Shown here in pieces: positions 25,228-33,103 of a stretch of 43,334 nt of DNA (the stretch's first letter is position 1; the number at the start of each line of letters is the position of its first letter). Origin of the DNA: a bacterium (GTDB lineage Bacteria; Calescibacteriota; Calescibacteriia; Calescibacteriales; Calescibacteriaceae); contig JAUQOU010000014.1 in assembly GCA_030550715.1 (NCBI GenBank), positions 1-43,334 on the forward strand, in the 5' to 3' direction. A program made the translations under genes and the position numbers. Below the pieces are notes generated by a model. It made no database searches. It saw only the letters and a list, made by a program, of their open reading frames with translations, and had not been told where the DNA came from.

Positions 25228-25599
25228 ATGGTCAGGTTTTCGCAATCTTTCACCTTAATAGAGATAATGGTTGTAGTACTTATCATAGGTCTGCTGGCTG
25301 GACTTGTAGGTATAAATGTAATAAGATATTTTGATAGAGCAAGGGAAAGAACCGCTCGGGCTCAGCTTACGATGATAGAGCAAGCACTTGAACTTTATAA
25401 GATTGAAAACGGTAGGTACCCTACTACCGATGAGGGGCTATCAGCGCTTGCAAGGGGTGGATATATAAAAGGGAAGCAGATACCAAAAGACCCATGGGGT
25501 TCTGACTATTATTATATTTCAGATGGCTCAACATTTACCCTTAAATCTCCGGGACCAGATAAGGTTATCGGAACGCAGGATGATATTTCAGTGGAATGA
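25228..25599 (+). CDS. gspG: type II secretion major pseudopilin GspG
   Basis: A 123-residue major pseudopilin of a type II secretion system (or a related pilus). The prepilin signal is SFTLIEIMVVVLIIGLLAGL with Glu12 as mature +5; the 7-residue leader ends in Ser7, not the usual Gly. The globular part has ALELYKIENGRYPTTDEGL and the Ca-binding C-terminal loop DPWGSDYYY...SPGPDKVIGTQDDI typical of GspG. No Shine-Dalgarno precedes the ATG. It overlaps the next pseudopilin gene by 4 nt (ATGA). No other gsp genes are in the window. Confidence 0.93.
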   Translation: MVRFSQSFTLIEIMVVVLIIGLLAGLVGINVIRYFDRARERTARAQLTMIEQALELYKIENGRYPTTDEGLSALARGGYIKGKQIPKDPWGSDYYYISDGSTFTLKSPGPDKVIGTQDDISVE

Positions 25600-26201
25600 G
25601 GGATTTGAGCTTAAAAAGAAACTCAAACAAGAAATCCTTTACTCTTATTGAGATTTCTGTCGTATTAGCCATTATAGCTTTGTTTTTGGCTCTCGCTTTT
25701 CCGAGGATACCTGTCTTTAAAGAGGAAGCTGTGAAAACCGAAGCGAGAAAACTTGTTGCTTTCTTCTCCAAAATCATAGAGAAAGTTTCAAGAGATAAAA
25801 AGAGTTTGAAGCTGGTCATAAAGAAGAAGGAGAAAAAAATAGAGGTTTTAGACTGTGTCCCTGTCAATATGACCCGGGAAGAAAAAGAAAGATATGAAAA
25901 GATTAACGAGCAGATAAAAGGTCTTTTTGGTAGGTCAAATCTTCCTTTTCTTCCCATTATATCCCCACAAGTTCCGTGTGAATGGAAAAAACAAGAGGAA
26001 ATAAGATTATCTTCTGATATAACTTCACTTTTTGTTGATGCTGAGGAGACATTTGGCAGAGAGGTTGAGGTACTTTTACAGTCGTCAAGGGTTCCGCTTA
26101 TTGAGATAGAGCTTGAGAAAAAAATCTGGGTGAATATAAATCCTTATACTTTCAGGGTATCTGTTGATGGAGAGCCAATTCATTTTGCAAGGAAAAGATG
26201 A
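25596..26201 (+). CDS. GspH-like minor pseudopilin
   Basis: A 201-residue protein with a type IV prepilin N-terminus. The leader MRDLSLKRNSNKKS ends in Ser14, followed by FTLIEISVVLAIIALFLAL with Glu19 as mature +5. The remainder is a charged, beta-rich globular part with two Cys (positions about 87 and 129) that I cannot assign firmly; position after gspG suggests GspH. Its ATG overlaps the gspG TGA, so the two are translationally coupled. Confidence 0.75.
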   Translation: MRDLSLKRNSNKKSFTLIEISVVLAIIALFLALAFPRIPVFKEEAVKTEARKLVAFFSKIIEKVSRDKKSLKLVIKKKEKKIEVLDCVPVNMTREEKERYEKINEQIKGLFGRSNLPFLPIISPQVPCEWKKQEEIRLSSDITSLFVDAEETFGREVEVLLQSSRVPLIEIELEKKIWVNINPYTFRVSVDGEPIHFARKR

Positions 26202-26273
26202 ACGATCAAATTTTTTCCCTTTATTGTTTTGTTTTTTCTGTATTATTTGATATTTTCTTCAATCTTTTAATGT

Positions 26274-27998
26274 ATGAAGGTTTCAATAGGTTCGGACCAC
26301 GCTGGTTATTTTCTGAAAGAGAAAATAAAAGAGTTTCTGAGGAGTAAGGGGATAGATTTTGAGGATAAGGGTGTATATTCTGCTGATGGTAAGGTAGATT
26401 ATCCAGATTTTGCTCGTGCTGTTGCGGAAGAGGTTTCTTCTCATAGAGCAGATTTAGGAATTCTGATATGTGGGACGGGGATAGGGATGAGCATTACTGC
26501 TAATAAGTTTCCGGGGGTTAGGGCTGCGCTTGTGTTCAACGAGTTTTCCGCTCGCATGGCGAAAGCTCACAATGACGCAAACATAATCGTTTTCCCAGGA
26601 AGAATTATCTCCCCAGATTACGCCATAGAACTTATGAAGGTCTTTTTAGAAAGCTCATTTGAAGGAGGAAGACATTTGTCAAGAATAGAGAAGATAAAAG
26701 ATATAGAGGAAGAACTTAAGTTTTCTCTCTCTCATATTTTTGGAATGATAAGAAAATTTGATCCGGATGTTTTTTACGCTATACGGAATGAGATAGAAAA
26801 ACAAGAAAATACGCTGAATCTGATAGCTTCTGAGAACCTGACGAGTTTGAGGGTTCTTCTTTCGCTTTTTAATCCTATGAATAACAAATACGCCGAGGGT
26901 TATCCATCAAAACGTTATTACGGTGGTTGTGAGTTTGTAGATATTGTTGAGGAGATAGCTCGCGAGAGGGTGAAAAAGATTTTTTCAGCAGAACACGCAA
27001 ATGTTCAACCACACTCAGGGACTCAGGCGAATCAGGCGGTTTTCCTCGGTTTCCTCGAGCCGGGAGATAAAATTATGAGTTTGGAATTATCTTCTGGTGG
27101 GCATTTATCTCATGGCGCAAAGGTCAATTTTTCCGGGAAAATATACCAACCTGTTTTTTATACTGTTGATGAAAGAACTCATCTTTTAGACCTTGATAAG
27201 ATAAGGGAAATAGCAAGGAAGGAGAGACCGAAGATAATAATCGCTGGGGCTTCTTCTTATCCAAGAGCGATAGATTTCAAAGCTTTTTCTGAAATCGCAA
27301 AGGAAGTTTCGGCTTATCTTCTTGCAGATATAGCTCATCCTGCTGGTTTGGTTGCTGCGGGGGTTTTTCCTTCTCCTGTGCCATACGCAGATTTTGTGAC
27401 CTTTACAACCCATAAAACACTGAGGGGTCCTCGTGGTGCAGTTATTCTTACAAAATCTGATTACGCAAAAAAGATTGACTCTTCTGTTTTTCCGGGGACT
27501 CAAGGGGGACCGTTTATGCATGTTATAGCTGCAAAAGCGGTCTGCTTCAAAGAGGCGATGGAACCTGATTTCAAGCTCTATGCGGAGCAGGTCGTGAAAA
27601 ACGCAAGAGCTCTCGCAGATGAATTTCAAAAACTCGGATATAATGTCATAACAGGAGGAACTGATTCTCATATCGTTCTTATAGATGTATCTCCAAAGGG
27701 AGTCAGCGGTGGAGATGTTGAAAGAGAACTGTATAAAGCTGGAATAATTCTTAATAAAAATGTTATACCTTTTGATAAAAGACCTCCGATGAATCCATCT
27801 GGAATAAGATTGGGAACATCTGCTCTTACTACGCGTGGAATGAAGGAAGAAGAGATGAGAATTATAGCTCGTATGATAGATAGAGTGATATCGGCAAATT
27901 TTGACGAGAAAGTTGTCTCAGTGGTCAGAGGTGAAGTCAGTGAAATGTGCGCCAGGTTCCCGTTCTACAGAGACCTTCTTATGCTTCTTGGAAAATGA
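26274..27998 (+). CDS. glyA: ribose-5-phosphate isomerase B / serine hydroxymethyltransferase fusion
   Basis: One 574-residue frame joins two complete enzymes. Residues 1-147 are RpiB: GSDHAGYFLKEKI (6-18), the active-site CGTGIGMSITANK with Cys66, and His99 (AKAHNDAN). Residues about 155-574 are serine hydroxymethyltransferase: NLIASEN (182-188), YAEGYPSKRYYGG (206-218), HSGTQAN (247-253), the PLP Lys381 in TTHKTLRGPRG, and the C-terminal IRLGTSALTTRGM. RpiB interconverts ribose- and ribulose-5-phosphate; GlyA makes glycine and methylene-tetrahydrofolate from serine. rpiB and glyA are neighbours in some bacteria; here the stop between them is lost. No frameshift or internal ribosome site is apparent. 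Confidence 0.95.
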   Translation: MKVSIGSDHAGYFLKEKIKEFLRSKGIDFEDKGVYSADGKVDYPDFARAVAEEVSSHRADLGILICGTGIGMSITANKFPGVRAALVFNEFSARMAKAHNDANIIVFPGRIISPDYAIELMKVFLESSFEGGRHLSRIEKIKDIEEELKFSLSHIFGMIRKFDPDVFYAIRNEIEKQENTLNLIASENLTSLRVLLSLFNPMNNKYAEGYPSKRYYGGCEFVDIVEEIARERVKKIFSAEHANVQPHSGTQANQAVFLGFLEPGDKIMSLELSSGGHLSHGAKVNFSGKIYQPVFYTVDERTHLLDLDKIREIARKERPKIIIAGASSYPRAIDFKAFSEIAKEVSAYLLADIAHPAGLVAAGVFPSPVPYADFVTFTTHKTLRGPRGAVILTKSDYAKKIDSSVFPGTQGGPFMHVIAAKAVCFKEAMEPDFKLYAEQVVKNARALADEFQKLGYNVITGGTDSHIVLIDVSPKGVSGGDVERELYKAGIILNKNVIPFDKRPPMNPSGIRLGTSALTTRGMKEEEMRIIARMIDRVISANFDEKVVSVVRGEVSEMCARFPFYRDLLMLLGK

Positions 27999-28046
27999 AA
28001 ACACTCTATATTTACCGAAAAATTTTATTTCTCTGGGGAAAGTTAT

Positions 28047-28052
28047 TATAAT
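28047..28052 (+). promoter_or_regulatory. Putative leaderless -10 box of htpX
   Basis: TATAAT, 10 nt before the htpX ATG, with a T-rich gap and no ribosome site. Confidence 0.4.
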
Positions 28053-28062
28053 TTTTTCTGCT

Positions 28063-28935
28063 ATGGTTCAGAGGTTGAAAACATTTTTTCTTTTATCGCT
28101 TTTGACTTTTTTCTTGCTTTTTATGGGTAATCTTGTAGGAGGTAAGGTTGGGCTTACGATTGCTCTGGTTATGGCTGGTCTTATGAACTTTATAGCATAC
28201 TTTTTTTCAGATAAGATAGTTCTTGCTATGTATGGAGCGAGGGAGCTTCCTCCCGAGGAGGCACCGGCTGTTCATAGAATTATTGAAGAGCTTTCTGCAA
28301 GCGCGGGTATCCCGAAGCCCAAAGTTTATCTTGTCCCATCTCCTTCTCCAAACGCTTTTGCTACCGGTAGGTCTCCTTCTCACTCAGCAGTTGCTGTGAC
28401 AGAAGGTATACTGAGGGTCCTAAATGAAAGAGAGCTGAGAGGAGTTTTAGCTCACGAGTTATCTCATATTTTGAACAGGGATACGCTCGTTCAGGTTGTA
28501 GCAGCAACTATTGCGGGTGCGATAATGTATCTTGCAGATATGTTGAGATGGGGGCTTTTCTTATTCGGGGGAAGCAGAGATAACGATAGAGATTCTGGCA
28601 TAGGTGGTATTATAGGTCTTATTGTTCTTGCTGTTTTAGCTCCGATAGCTGCATTTTTGGTTCAGATGGCTATATCTCGGTCGCGTGAGTATCTTGCAGA
28701 TGAAACCGGTGCGAAGCTGTGTGGAGATCCGCTATCTCTTGCATCTGCTCTGAAAAAAATCGCAGGTTTGAGCCAAAAGATTCCTCTTCCTGCTAATCCT
28801 GCTACATCTCACCTTTTTATAGTAAATCCACTTTCTGGTTCTTCAATACTTTCTCTATTTTCAACTCATCCACCGATAGAAAAGAGAATAGAGCGACTTT
28901 ACAAGATGGCTGGAGTTCCTTTTGATTTAGCATAA
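28063..28935 (+). CDS. htpX: membrane zinc metalloprotease HtpX
   Basis: A 290-residue M48 protease of the inner membrane that degrades damaged membrane proteins. Two N-terminal membrane helices (about 7-22 and 29-48) precede the catalytic domain; the zinc motif is HELSH (131-135), and the third ligand Glu is in SREYLADETGAKL. Two more hydrophobic segments (about 142-170 and 185-205) follow, as in E. coli HtpX. ATG 28063 gives the normal length; an open stretch upstream overlaps the glyA end and lacks support. A TATAAT box lies 10 nt upstream. Convergent with the hydratase gene. Confidence 0.95.
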   Translation: MVQRLKTFFLLSLLTFFLLFMGNLVGGKVGLTIALVMAGLMNFIAYFFSDKIVLAMYGARELPPEEAPAVHRIIEELSASAGIPKPKVYLVPSPSPNAFATGRSPSHSAVAVTEGILRVLNERELRGVLAHELSHILNRDTLVQVVAATIAGAIMYLADMLRWGLFLFGGSRDNDRDSGIGGIIGLIVLAVLAPIAAFLVQMAISRSREYLADETGAKLCGDPLSLASALKKIAGLSQKIPLPANPATSHLFIVNPLSGSSILSLFSTHPPIEKRIERLYKMAGVPFDLA

Positions 28936-28943
28936 AATTTGGT

Positions 28944-29711
28944 TCATTTTTTCTTTTTTTCAAGGAATTCTTTCATTTTGTTTTTTGCATAGGGTGAAGA
29001 TATACACGATGCACAGAAAAGAGCTTCTGTTCTCAGATTTTCTTCAAGCTCTCCTGCGTTTGATAGGTTGCAGAGCTCAATTATATATCTCAGAGCGGTA
29101 GGATTTTTATCTTTGAACTTGAATATAATTTCTTTTGCTTTTTTTAAGAGTTCTTGACTGTTTTGAGCTATATCGTCTATTGCTCCTATTTCAAGTGCTT
29201 CTTCTGCTGAAATAATTTTTCCTTCCATTATTAACTTTTTTGCTTTTTGTGGGGAGATGAGACGTGAGAGGCGTTGAGTTCCGCCATATCCTGGCACAAT
29301 TCCAAGATTTATCTCAGGCAATCCTAACTTTGAGTTTTTGGTTGCTACTCTGAATGTGCACGCCAGAGCGAGTTCGAAACCTCCACCAAGAGCATAACCA
29401 TCTATTGCTGCAACTGTGATATACTTTAATTTTTCAAGCTTTGAAAGAGTTCTCTGACCATTTCTCAAATATTCATAAGCTTGATGGAAGTTTTCAAGAG
29501 AATAAAGTTCGTTTATATCTGCTCCTGCTGAAAAAGCTCTTCCTTCTCCTCTTATAATTACTCCAAAGTATTTTCCGTACCATATTTTATCTATAATTTG
29601 GTCAAGTTCTTGCAAGATCTGGCGTGAGAGTGCGTTAAGTGTTTCGGGAGAGTTTAAAGTTATTATCAAAATTCCTTCTTCTTCATCTGTTTTGACTTTT
29701 CTGGTATTCAT
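28944..29711 (-). CDS. enoyl-CoA hydratase / crotonase family
   Basis: A 255-residue crotonase-fold protein that adds water to enoyl-CoA. The oxyanion-hole segment GRAFSAGADINELYS and the GYALGGGFELALAC segment are clear; both catalytic glutamates are present (GGFELAL and LPEINLGIVPGYGGTQ). It follows the Ccr-like gene after 13 nt and is probably in the same operon, which suggests crotonyl-CoA as a substrate or product. Bases 29501-29599 in this gene are exactly repeated at the end of the window. Confidence 0.92.
   Translation of the reverse strand: MNTRKVKTDEEEGILIITLNSPETLNALSRQILQELDQIIDKIWYGKYFGVIIRGEGRAFSAGADINELYSLENFHQAYEYLRNGQRTLSKLEKLKYITVAAIDGYALGGGFELALACTFRVATKNSKLGLPEINLGIVPGYGGTQRLSRLISPQKAKKLIMEGKIISAEEALEIGAIDDIAQNSQELLKKAKEIIFKFKDKNPTALRYIIELCNLSNAGELEENLRTEALFCASCISSPYAKNKMKEFLEKKKK
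29501..29599. repeat. 99-bp exact direct repeat, internal copy
   Basis: Identical over 99 bases to 43236-43334. It lies inside the enoyl-CoA hydratase gene. The bases before the two copies differ (G at 29500, T at 43235), and the second copy is cut by the window end. Confidence 0.97.
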
Positions 29712-29724
29712 TTATGTCGTTCCC

Positions 29725-30930
29725 TTACTCTTCTTTTCCTTCTTTTTCGTCTTCAACCTGAACTTTTATGACCATTTTTCCGAAGTGTTTGTTCTCATAC
29801 ATAAGCTGATGAGCAAGGGGAGTTTCCTCAAACTCAAAGACGCGTGAGACGATGGGTTTTATTTTTTTCTGTATTATCAGTTCGTTAGCTATATATGCGT
29901 CGTATGCGTTTGCAAAGTGAGAACCGATTATTCTTTTTTGTCTCATCCAAAGGTATCTCACATCAAAAACGAGGTTGTATCCCGTTGTAGCACCACAGAT
30001 TACAATTTTTCCAAATCTATCTGCAACATACACGCTTGTAGCAAAGGTTTCATACCCGACATGTTCAAAGACAATGTCTGGGTCTTTGCCTCCCGTTAGC
30101 TTTCTTATCTCATCTCTGAACCTTTTCATCTCTTTGAAGGTTTTTTCATCTATCTTACCGTTTTTTGGTGTTATATCAAATTCTGTTCTATTGATGAAGA
30201 GTTCTGCTCCGAGTTCACGGAGTATCTGAGCTTTTTCTGGTGATGATACAACGCATACTGGAATTGCTCCGACAAGCAAACATATTTGAGTTGCAAATAT
30301 ACCAAGCCCTCCCGCCGCTCCCCATATGAGTACAACATCGCCGGGTTTTATCTCTGCCTGTCTTATGAGCATTCTCCACGCTGTAAAATATGTAAGACCA
30401 TAGCTTGCTGCTTCTACCCATGAAAGATGTTTTGGTTTTGGGAGAACCTGCTGAGCTTGAACGAGGCAGAACTGAGCGAATGCTCCCCAGTTTGTCTCAT
30501 AAGCCCAAATCCTCTGATTTCTGCAAGCCATAGGGTCAAGCCCGTTGCATTCCGGACACTGTCCGCATGATTGATTGCAGTGCAAAACCACTTTATCTCC
30601 CACTTTGCAGTTTGTAACTCCTGGACCAACTTTCCAGACAATTCCCGAAGCATCTGACCCGGCTATATGAAAATCATATCCTGTGTATTTCATAACATTA
30701 ACTGGTTTTCCAAGCGATGCCCAGACACCGTTGAAATTCACTCCCGCAGCTTTTACAAGAACGAGAACTTCTCCCGGTCCTGGCTCAGGGACATCTATTT
30801 CTTCAACTTTCATTGCTTTGATTGGTTCTCCTAATCTATCTGGTCTTATAACTATTGCCTTCATTTTTTTTACTGGGGTTCCGGGTTCCACATCGACCTT
30901 TCCTAAGGGAAGGATATCAACTTTCTGCAT
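29725..30930 (-). CDS. crotonyl-CoA carboxylase/reductase-like zinc-motif dehydrogenase (MDR family)
   Basis: A 401-residue medium-chain reductase closest in visible sequence to crotonyl-CoA carboxylase/reductase (Ccr): PEPGPGEVLVLVKAAGVNFN, HIAGSDASGIVWKVG, the RIWAYETNWGAFAQF and VQAQQVLPKPKHLSW stretches, the WGAAGGLG nucleotide fold and GSHFANAYDA with the conserved His. Ccr makes ethylmalonyl-CoA from crotonyl-CoA with NADPH and CO2. Unlike typical Ccr, it keeps the zinc-lobe motif C-x2-C-x2-C-x7-C (Cys122, 125, 128, 136). I chose the ATG at 30930 because AAGGAGGA lies 8 nt upstream; an upstream in-frame extension to 30996 lacks a ribosome site. Next to a crotonase gene, so C4 acyl-CoA chemistry is likely; the precise reaction is not proven. 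Confidence 0.8.
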   Translation of the reverse strand: MQKVDILPLGKVDVEPGTPVKKMKAIVIRPDRLGEPIKAMKVEEIDVPEPGPGEVLVLVKAAGVNFNGVWASLGKPVNVMKYTGYDFHIAGSDASGIVWKVGPGVTNCKVGDKVVLHCNQSCGQCPECNGLDPMACRNQRIWAYETNWGAFAQFCLVQAQQVLPKPKHLSWVEAASYGLTYFTAWRMLIRQAEIKPGDVVLIWGAAGGLGIFATQICLLVGAIPVCVVSSPEKAQILRELGAELFINRTEFDITPKNGKIDEKTFKEMKRFRDEIRKLTGGKDPDIVFEHVGYETFATSVYVADRFGKIVICGATTGYNLVFDVRYLWMRQKRIIGSHFANAYDAYIANELIIQKKIKPIVSRVFEFEETPLAHQLMYENKHFGKMVIKVQVEDEKEGKEE

Positions 30931-31140
30931 TTTCTTTTCCTCCTTTTTTACAAACTCTTGCTTTAATTTGTTATCTTTTTGGATTTTGAACTTCAAATTT
31001 TTTATGTTTTTTTTATTTTTTATTTTGCTTTTTCAGGAATTTTCTTTGTGTTTTAATGAGGGGAAAAGATTTTTTCGGGCTAATTTTTTGTAAGTTGAGA
31101 AAGGTTTAGGAATTTTTGTTAAATTGATTTTTAAGTAGGG

Positions 31141-31217
31141 GCAGGCGTAGCTCAATCGGTCAGAGCACCAGCCTTCCAAGCTGGGGGTTGCGGGTTCGAG
31201 TCCCGTCGCCTGCTCCA
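31141..31217 (+). tRNA. tRNA-Gly (TCC)
   Basis: Full cloverleaf: acceptor GCAGGCG/CGCCTGC, D arm GCTC/GAGC, anticodon stem CCAGC/GCTGG with loop CTTCCAA, T arm GCGGG-TTCGAGT-CCCGT. The anticodon TCC reads glycine codons. Discriminator T and an encoded CCA follow. Confidence 0.96.
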
Positions 31218-31225
31218 TTAAATTT

Positions 31226-31298
31226 GCCCATGTAGCTCAGGGGTTAGAGCGCCTCCTTGGTAAGGAGGAGGTCAGGGGTTCAAGTCCCCTCATGGGCT
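31226..31298 (+). tRNA. tRNA-Thr (GGT)
   Basis: Cloverleaf with acceptor GCCCATG/CATGGGC, D arm GCTC/GAGC, anticodon stem CCTCC/GGAGG with loop TTGGTAA (anticodon GGT), and T arm AGGGG-TTCAAGT-CCCCT. No CCA is encoded (TCATAG follows). It lies 8 nt after tRNA-Gly, and mreB starts 21 nt downstream. Confidence 0.96.
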
Positions 31299-31319
31299 CA
31301 TAGCAAACTCTCAAAAAAA

Positions 31320-32369
31320 ATGCCAATAGGAAAATTTCTCAGAAAAATTTTCGGTTATGGTGGAGATCTTGCTATAGACCTTGGAACTGCAAACACTGTT
31401 GTTTGGCATTCAAAAAAAGGTCTTATAATAAATGAACCTTCTGTGGTTGCTGTTATGGAGTTGAAAGGTGGTGTGAGAAAAGTCATAGCTGTTGGAAATG
31501 AGGCGAAAAGGATGCTCGGTAGAACCCCAGAAGATATAAAAGCTATAAGACCTTTGCGAGATGGAGTTATAGCCGACTTTGAGGTAGCTGAAGCAATGCT
31601 TTCTTACTTTATAAGAAAGGCGCTTGAAGGCGGAAGCAGATTTTTCAAGCCAAGAGTTGTCATAGGAGTACCATCTATAATAACTCCTGTTGAAAAAAGA
31701 GCTGTGATAGAAGCGGCAGAACTCGCAGGAGCATCGGAGGTTTACCTTGTATATGAACCTATGGCAGCTGCGATTGGTGCGGGTCTTCCAATAGACCAAC
31801 CTGGAGGAAATATGATAGTAGATATTGGTGGTGGAACCACTGAGGTTGCGGTTATATCAATGGCTGGTATTGTTTGTTCAACATCACTGAAAATAGCAGG
31901 TGATGAATTTGATGAGGCAATAGTGCAGTATCTGAGAAGAAAATTTGGTATTCTTGTTGGAGAAAGAACTGCTGAACTTATAAAGATGACAATAGGAGCT
32001 GCTATGGAAATTGAGCCAGATAAAGAAATTGAGCTATATGGAAGAGATGTATCTAACGGCATTCCGAAAAAGATTGTTATCTCACAGAGAGATATTGTTG
32101 AAGCATGCAAAGATCAGGTTTCTGCAATAGTTTCTGCGGTAAAAAGTACTCTTGAGAAGACACCGCCAGAGCTTTCGGGAGATATATATGAAAGAGGGAT
32201 TTGTCTTACAGGAGGTGGCTCTCTTCTTGCTGGACTTGATAAACTTGTTGAGAAGGAGACAGGCATAAAGACATTTGTTGCGAAGGAGCCGCTCTTCACA
32301 GTAGTTAAAGGTTGCGCAAAAGTTCTTGAAGATATAGAACTGCTCGCACGAGTTAATGTCGCTCAATGA
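31320..32369 (+). CDS. mreB: rod shape-determining protein MreB
   Basis: A bacterial actin of 349 residues that organises lateral cell-wall synthesis. Phosphate-1 loop is AIDLGTANT (18-26), phosphate-2 is VDIGGGTTEVAV, and the adenosine motif GGGSLLAGLDKL is near the C-terminus. The amphipathic N-terminus MPIGKFLRKIFG fits membrane binding. I chose ATG 31320; a longer frame would read through tRNA-Thr. No Shine-Dalgarno is present and the start is 21 nt after the tRNA. The TGA overlaps the mreC ATG. Confidence 0.97.
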   Translation: MPIGKFLRKIFGYGGDLAIDLGTANTVVWHSKKGLIINEPSVVAVMELKGGVRKVIAVGNEAKRMLGRTPEDIKAIRPLRDGVIADFEVAEAMLSYFIRKALEGGSRFFKPRVVIGVPSIITPVEKRAVIEAAELAGASEVYLVYEPMAAAIGAGLPIDQPGGNMIVDIGGGTTEVAVISMAGIVCSTSLKIAGDEFDEAIVQYLRRKFGILVGERTAELIKMTIGAAMEIEPDKEIELYGRDVSNGIPKKIVISQRDIVEACKDQVSAIVSAVKSTLEKTPPELSGDIYERGICLTGGGSLLAGLDKLVEKETGIKTFVAKEPLFTVVKGCAKVLEDIELLARVNVAQ

Positions 32370-33088
32370 ACATAGCAAAAATTCTTTTAGCAATTTTTAT
32401 CATTTCTCTGCTTTTTGTTCTGGAAAGGTTCAATATCTACATCAAAATTCCCGGTTTTTATGGTCTTTATAATCTTTATCTCTCACCGCAAGATATATGC
32501 GGTTTGAATTTTGTTGATGAGGTGAGGAGATCAAGAGAATCTATTGAAAAGTCGGTTTCTTTATCGTGTGATTTTCGGGAATCTGAATTTTTTTCTTCCG
32601 TTTCAAATTGTACCCTTTGGGATAAAAATTTGCGCCTTAAAATTATTGTGTCCAGAGTTTTTCCTGTTTCTCCTGATAAATTTCCCGAGGAATTCATCAT
32701 TTTATCTGGTAAGAATGACGGTGTCAAAAGATACTCTCTTGTTATGAAAGATGGTTTTCTCTTTGGAAGAGTTGTAGATGTTTTTGATAGAGAAAGCAGG
32801 GTTATATCTATTTTTTCTCCGCAGTTTTTTGTTGATTCGGTTTTTTTAAGTTCAGGAGTAAGAGCTATTTTGCGGGGGAATGAAAACGGTTTTATGAATG
32901 TTTTTGCTTCTTTGGGACCGATAGAGTATGCCGACGGAGATGTTGCTTTGACTTCTGGAAGCAAATTCAGTTTGCCGGAAGGTATAAAAATTGGGAGATT
33001 GTATGGAGAGAGAATCAGAGTTTTTGCAAGTGTTGAAAATCTTGTTTATGTCTCTGTTGTCGTTCCTATTTCAGATGAAGAAGATTAG
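32366..33088 (+). CDS. mreC: rod shape-determining protein MreC
   Basis: A 240-residue periplasmic scaffold of the elongasome. A single N-terminal membrane helix (about 4-20) is followed by a short, weakly helical stretch and the beta-rich MreC domain, which contains GRVVDVFDRESRVISIFSP, L-S-S-G-V-R-A-I-L-R-G and YADGDVALTSG. It is slightly shorter than usual (about 270-280), mainly in the coiled-coil and C-terminal tail. The ATG overlaps the mreB stop by 4 nt (ATGA), and mreD follows. Confidence 0.88.
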   Translation: MNIAKILLAIFIISLLFVLERFNIYIKIPGFYGLYNLYLSPQDICGLNFVDEVRRSRESIEKSVSLSCDFRESEFFSSVSNCTLWDKNLRLKIIVSRVFPVSPDKFPEEFIILSGKNDGVKRYSLVMKDGFLFGRVVDVFDRESRVISIFSPQFFVDSVFLSSGVRAILRGNENGFMNVFASLGPIEYADGDVALTSGSKFSLPEGIKIGRLYGERIRVFASVENLVYVSVVVPISDEED

Positions 33089-33103
33089 ATTTTGCTTTTG
33101 ATT

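Noticed and set aside
27186-27671. 161-aa minus-strand open frame inside the glyA part
   Set aside because: It is the antisense of a well-conserved SHMT coding region and has no family features.
31257-31319. Extension of mreB upstream to 31257
   Set aside because: It would translate the 3' half of tRNA-Thr. The MreB N-terminus MPIGKFLRK at 31320 matches the family.
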